This document shows, piece after piece, positions 61,414 through 64,000 of a stretch of DNA of 64,000 bases. Numbering within the stretch: position 1 is the first letter of the stretch; every line of letters begins with the position of its first letter. A program made the translations under genes and the position numbers. This DNA comes from Blautia schinkii DSM 10518 (GTDB lineage: Bacteria > Bacillota > Clostridia > Lachnospirales > Lachnospiraceae): assembly GCA_000702025.1 (NCBI GenBank), contig KL370851.1, forward strand, positions 140,005-204,004. The letters run 5' to 3'. The notes beneath the pieces are model-generated. The model was not told where the DNA came from, did not search any database, and saw nothing but the letters and a program-made list of their open reading frames with translations.

Positions 61414-61455
61414 CCCCTCGCAAAGTTTCACACCCATTGCATGAGGGGATGTGAA
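61414..61455 (+). promoter_or_regulatory. Two competing helices in the hemA leader
   Basis: CCCCTC (61414-61419) can pair with GAGGGG (61443-61448), aided by GCA/TGC inside. Alternatively TTCACACCC (61427-61435) can pair with GGGaTGTGAA (61446-61455). Both use the same GGG, so they exclude each other. It may be a regulatory switch or coincidence; neither helix covers the ribosome site AAGGAG at 61467-61472. Confidence 0.4.
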
Positions 61456-61484
61456 GTAACGGAACAAAGGAGAAAGATACGGTT

Positions 61485-62714
61485 ATGTGTATTTCCATGA
61501 TTGGGATTGACCACAATATGGCCCCGGTGGACATTCGTGCAATGTTTGCTTTTACCAGGAAAAATGCCGGGGAGGCCATGGAAAATTTGAAGGAGCAGGC
61601 GGGTATTCACGGCTGTATTATCCTTTCCACCTGCAATCGTCTGGAGGTATGGGCCAGCGTGGAGGACGGACAAGAGGTTTCGCTCTATGACTGTCTCTGT
61701 GCACTTAAGGGAATCCATGAGGATTCTTACCGCCAGTATTTTGTGTGCCGCAGCGGCAGGGAGGCAGTGGAGCATCTCTTCTACCTGACCAGCGGACTGA
61801 AATCCCAGATTTTGGGAGAGGACCAGATTCTTACCCAGGTTAAGGATGCCCTGGGGCTGGCAAGAGAGCATTTTACCACGGACAGTGTGCTGGAGGTGCT
61901 TTTCCGCATGGCAGTGACCGCGGGCAAAAAAATTAAGACAGACGTGCCCTTTGCACACGGCAACCCTTCAGTCATCCACCAGGCCATTCAGTTTCTGGAG
62001 CAGCAGGGATATAGCATGCGCAATAAGGTTTGTATGGTCATCGGAAATGGAGAGATGGGCAAAGTGGCGGCCCAGACACTCCGGGAGGCAGGAGCGGATG
62101 TGACGGTGACTGTACGTCAGTACCGAAGCGGCGTGGTGAACATCCCTCTGGGATGTAAGCGTATCAATTATGGAGACCGTATGGAATATCTGCCTCAGTG
62201 TGATCTGGTGGTCAGCGCTACCGCAAGCCCCAACTTTACCCTGAGGGAGGAGCTTTTTGATGATATAGAGCTTACGAAAACGTTGATTCTTATCGACCTT
62301 GCGGTACCCCGGGATATTGAGCCGGAGGTGGGCAGGCTTGAAGGGGTCACGCTTTATGATATGGACAGCTTCCGTATGGAGGAGACCTCCGCGGAGCTGC
62401 AGGAAAATCTGGAGGCGGCCGGAGCCATTGTGCGTGAGCAGATGGATGAGTTTTTTCAATGGCTGGACGGCAGGGATTTGATTCCACGCATTCAGGAGAT
62501 AAAGGACGACGCGGTTCATGATCTGAATCTGCGGATTGCAAAAATACTGAAGAACACACCTATGGAGGATGGGGACAGGGAAAAGCTGGTCAAGGCAGTG
62601 GACACAGCCGCGGGAAAAGTGGTAAACAAGCTGATCTTTGGCCTGCGCGACAGTCTCAATCAGGACGCCTTCATGGAATGTGTGGCTGGACTGGAGAAAA
62701 TTTATGAAGAATAA
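61485..62714 (+). CDS. hemA: Glutamyl-tRNA reductase HemA
   Basis: First committed enzyme of the C5 route to 5-aminolevulinate. 409 residues: the catalytic cysteine is in ILSTCNRLEVWA near residue 50, GLKSQILGEDQILTQVKDAL near residues 106-125 is diagnostic, the NADPH domain has MVIGNGEMGKVAAQTL near residue 187, and a C-terminal helical dimerisation region follows. A start at 61485 gives the expected MCISMIGIDHNMAPVDIR. The next gene begins inside its 3' end. Confidence 0.95.
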   Translation: MCISMIGIDHNMAPVDIRAMFAFTRKNAGEAMENLKEQAGIHGCIILSTCNRLEVWASVEDGQEVSLYDCLCALKGIHEDSYRQYFVCRSGREAVEHLFYLTSGLKSQILGEDQILTQVKDALGLAREHFTTDSVLEVLFRMAVTAGKKIKTDVPFAHGNPSVIHQAIQFLEQQGYSMRNKVCMVIGNGEMGKVAAQTLREAGADVTVTVRQYRSGVVNIPLGCKRINYGDRMEYLPQCDLVVSATASPNFTLREELFDDIELTKTLILIDLAVPRDIEPEVGRLEGVTLYDMDSFRMEETSAELQENLEAAGAIVREQMDEFFQWLDGRDLIPRIQEIKDDAVHDLNLRIAKILKNTPMEDGDREKLVKAVDTAAGKVVNKLIFGLRDSLNQDAFMECVAGLEKIYEE

Positions 62715-63180
62715 ACGATATTTTCCCATGTTTGTAGATTTGTCCGATAAAAACATTGTAGTGGTGGGCGGAGGCAATATCTCTACCCGGAGAGTGAAAA
62801 CCCTTCTTTCCTTTACCAGGAATATCACTGTGGTAGCGCCGCAGATGACCATGGAGCTTTTGGAAATGGGCAAGGCCGGACAGGTACATACAGAAATTAG
62901 GCCGGTGAAGCGGTCGGATTTTGAACGTGCTTATATGGTGATCGCAGCCACAAACGACTGGAAGCTTAACGACGATATTTACCGGGCATGTAAGGAAGAA
63001 GGCGTCTATGTGAATGTGGCCAGTGATAAAGAGAAATGTGATTTCTATTTTCCCGGTGTGATCATGCAAGATGAACTGGTGGTGGGAATCACAGCCAGCG
63101 GACTTGACCATAAAAAGGCCAAGCGTATGCGGGAGGAAATTGAACGGGTATTGGAAAAAACGGCAGGAGAAGAGGATTGA
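62704..63180 (+). CDS. Precorrin-2 dehydrogenase / sirohydrochlorin ferrochelatase domain protein
   Basis: A 158-residue protein equivalent to the CysG N-terminal domain (MET8/SirC-like). It oxidises precorrin-2 to sirohydrochlorin using NAD. The Rossmann motif VVVGGGNISTRRVKTLL lies near residues 17-33, followed by VAPQMT and YMVIAATNDWKLN. The true start is the ATG at 62704; it overlaps hemA by 11 bases and hemC by one. Sirohydrochlorin is the substrate for CbiK, so it supplies both siroheme and B12. It is short compared with 200-residue relatives, lacking the C-terminal helical part. Confidence 0.9.
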   Translation: MKNKRYFPMFVDLSDKNIVVVGGGNISTRRVKTLLSFTRNITVVAPQMTMELLEMGKAGQVHTEIRPVKRSDFERAYMVIAATNDWKLNDDIYRACKEEGVYVNVASDKEKCDFYFPGVIMQDELVVGITASGLDHKKAKRMREEIERVLEKTAGEED

Positions 63181-64000
63181 TGAAAAAGGTGATCATAGGC
63201 AGCAGGGAGAGCAGATTGGCGGTGCTGCAGAGCGAAATGGTGAAGTCTTACATAACAGAGCACAACCCCGGGCTTGAGGTGGAAATTCTTACTATGAAAA
63301 CCACGGGTGATATCATACTTGACCGTACCTTAGATAAAGTAGGTGGTAAGGGTTTGTTCGTCAAGGAGCTTGACAAGGCTTTGCTTGAGGGCCGGAGTCA
63401 TCTTTCTGTGCATAGCTTGAAGGATATGCCCATGGAGGTGAGTGATGAGCTGCCGCTTTTGGCATTTTCAAAAAGAGAGGATCCAAGGGATGTGCTGGTG
63501 CTGCCAGAAGGGATGACAGAGCTTGATCCGGAGAAACCACTTGGCTGCTCCAGCCGCCGGAGGACGCTGCAGCTTAAGGAGCTTTATCCGCAGATGGAGG
63601 TAAAGAGTATCCGCGGGAATCTCCAGACCAGGCTTCGTAAACTGGACGAGGGGGAATATTCCGGGCTGATTCTGGCTGCGGCGGGGCTCAAACGTCTGGG
63701 TCTTGAAAAACGCATTCACAGATATTTTACCCCGGATGAGATGATTCCGGCTGCAGGGCAGGGGATTCTTGCTGTGCAGGGCCGGGAGGATATGAATTAT
63801 GGCTGGCTTGCAGGCTATAATGATGAAGATGCCTGGGCAGAGGGCATTGCAGAGCGGGCTTTTGTGCGGAGACTGAACGGGGGCTGCTCGTCTCCGGTGG
63901 CTGCGTTTGCGTGCTGCCAGGGTGAGGAAATGCTTCTTAGAGGCCTGTATTATAACGAAGAGGACGGCAGCTATTGTCGGGGAAGTATTCGCGGTGACAG
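63180..64000 (+). CDS. hemC: Porphobilinogen deaminase HemC (partial, runs off the window)
   Basis: Polymerises four porphobilinogen molecules to hydroxymethylbilane. The first 273 residues are present: IIGSRESRLAVLQSEMV at the N-terminus, the catalytic Asp in VHSLKDMP near residue 82, the RGNLQTRLRKL motif, AAGLKRLG, and the dipyrromethane cofactor cysteine in RRLNGGCSSPVAA near residue 240. The start overlaps the upstream stop as TGATG. The last 20-30 residues lie beyond the right edge. Confidence 0.95.
   Translation, partial: MKKVIIGSRESRLAVLQSEMVKSYITEHNPGLEVEILTMKTTGDIILDRTLDKVGGKGLFVKELDKALLEGRSHLSVHSLKDMPMEVSDELPLLAFSKREDPRDVLVLPEGMTELDPEKPLGCSSRRRTLQLKELYPQMEVKSIRGNLQTRLRKLDEGEYSGLILAAAGLKRLGLEKRIHRYFTPDEMIPAAGQGILAVQGREDMNYGWLAGYNDEDAWAEGIAERAFVRRLNGGCSSPVAAFACCQGEEMLLRGLYYNEEDGSYCRGSIRGD

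Overview
The window looks like a Lachnospiraceae-type (Clostridia, Bacillota) chromosome. The reasons are the gene content (GGGtGRT protein, TatD-linked radical SAM protein, CotH/DUF4956/VTC cluster, anaerobic corrin pathway, Re-citrate-synthase-like enzyme), clostridial promoters and strong AGGAGG ribosome sites, and moderate GC with AT-rich islands. No rRNA, tRNA, CRISPR array or intact insertion sequence was found. The species cannot be fixed from the sequence alone.

Layout. 1-2.2 kb: tail of an ABC ATPase and three tandem paralogous ABC-2 permeases. 2.2-6.2 kb: an aminopeptidase P, then an Fe-S scaffold-like protein and a GGGtGRT protein with codon use typical of high expression. 6.2-7.3 kb: an AT-rich island with a PD-(D/E)XK-like protein, a DUF6718-like protein and a promoter-plus-terminator small RNA. 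7.4-20.6 kb: a cobalamin riboswitch followed by cbiD-cbiL-cbiF-cbiG-cbiH-cbiJET-cbiA-cbiB-cobD-cbiP-cbiC, which covers corrin ring synthesis to the cobinamide-phosphate stage. 20.6-23.6 kb: vitamin B6 salvage (MocR/PdxR regulator, pyridoxine kinase, ECF S component). 23.7-29.4 kb: a radical SAM protein, an inositol-phosphatase-like enzyme, an AbiEi/AbiEii toxin-antitoxin pair and a TetR/MFS efflux pair.

29.4-33.1 kb (minus strand): CotH-like surface protein, DUF4956 protein and VTC-domain protein. 33.3-36.8 kb: response regulator, ABC ATPase, ABC permease and histidine kinase. 36.8-38.7 kb: a second two-component pair. 38.9-42.8 kb (minus strand): a second cobalamin riboswitch driving cobalt uptake (cbiM, cbiN, cbiQ) and a CbiO-CbiK fusion joining the transporter ATPase to the cobalt chelatase. 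42.8-45.8 kb: XRE regulator, membrane protein and ABC transporter. 45.8-49.3 kb (minus strand): a mirror-image paralogue of the regulator/ABC/kinase cassette. 49.4-52.6 kb: NfeD-like protein, flotillin and a subtilase. 52.6-55.3 kb: Re-citrate-synthase-like enzyme and isocitrate dehydrogenase. 55.3-56.4 kb: an Abi_2 family gene preceded by its own small RNA and terminator. 56.5-61.3 kb: a Bce-type regulator, kinase and peptide transporter. 61.3 kb to the end: hemA, precorrin-2 dehydrogenase and hemC, which supply tetrapyrrole precursors.

The strongest theme is corrinoid production: the tetrapyrrole entry genes, cobalt import, cobalt insertion and ring contraction are all here, with two of the operons under B12 riboswitches. 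The most unusual signal is a pair of short transcripts, one directly upstream of the Abi_2 gene and one orphan at 7.25 kb. They share the motif AGYGGTTGTG-N4/6-GGATGC and both end in intrinsic terminators, which is the layout expected of an RNA partner for an abortive-infection protein.
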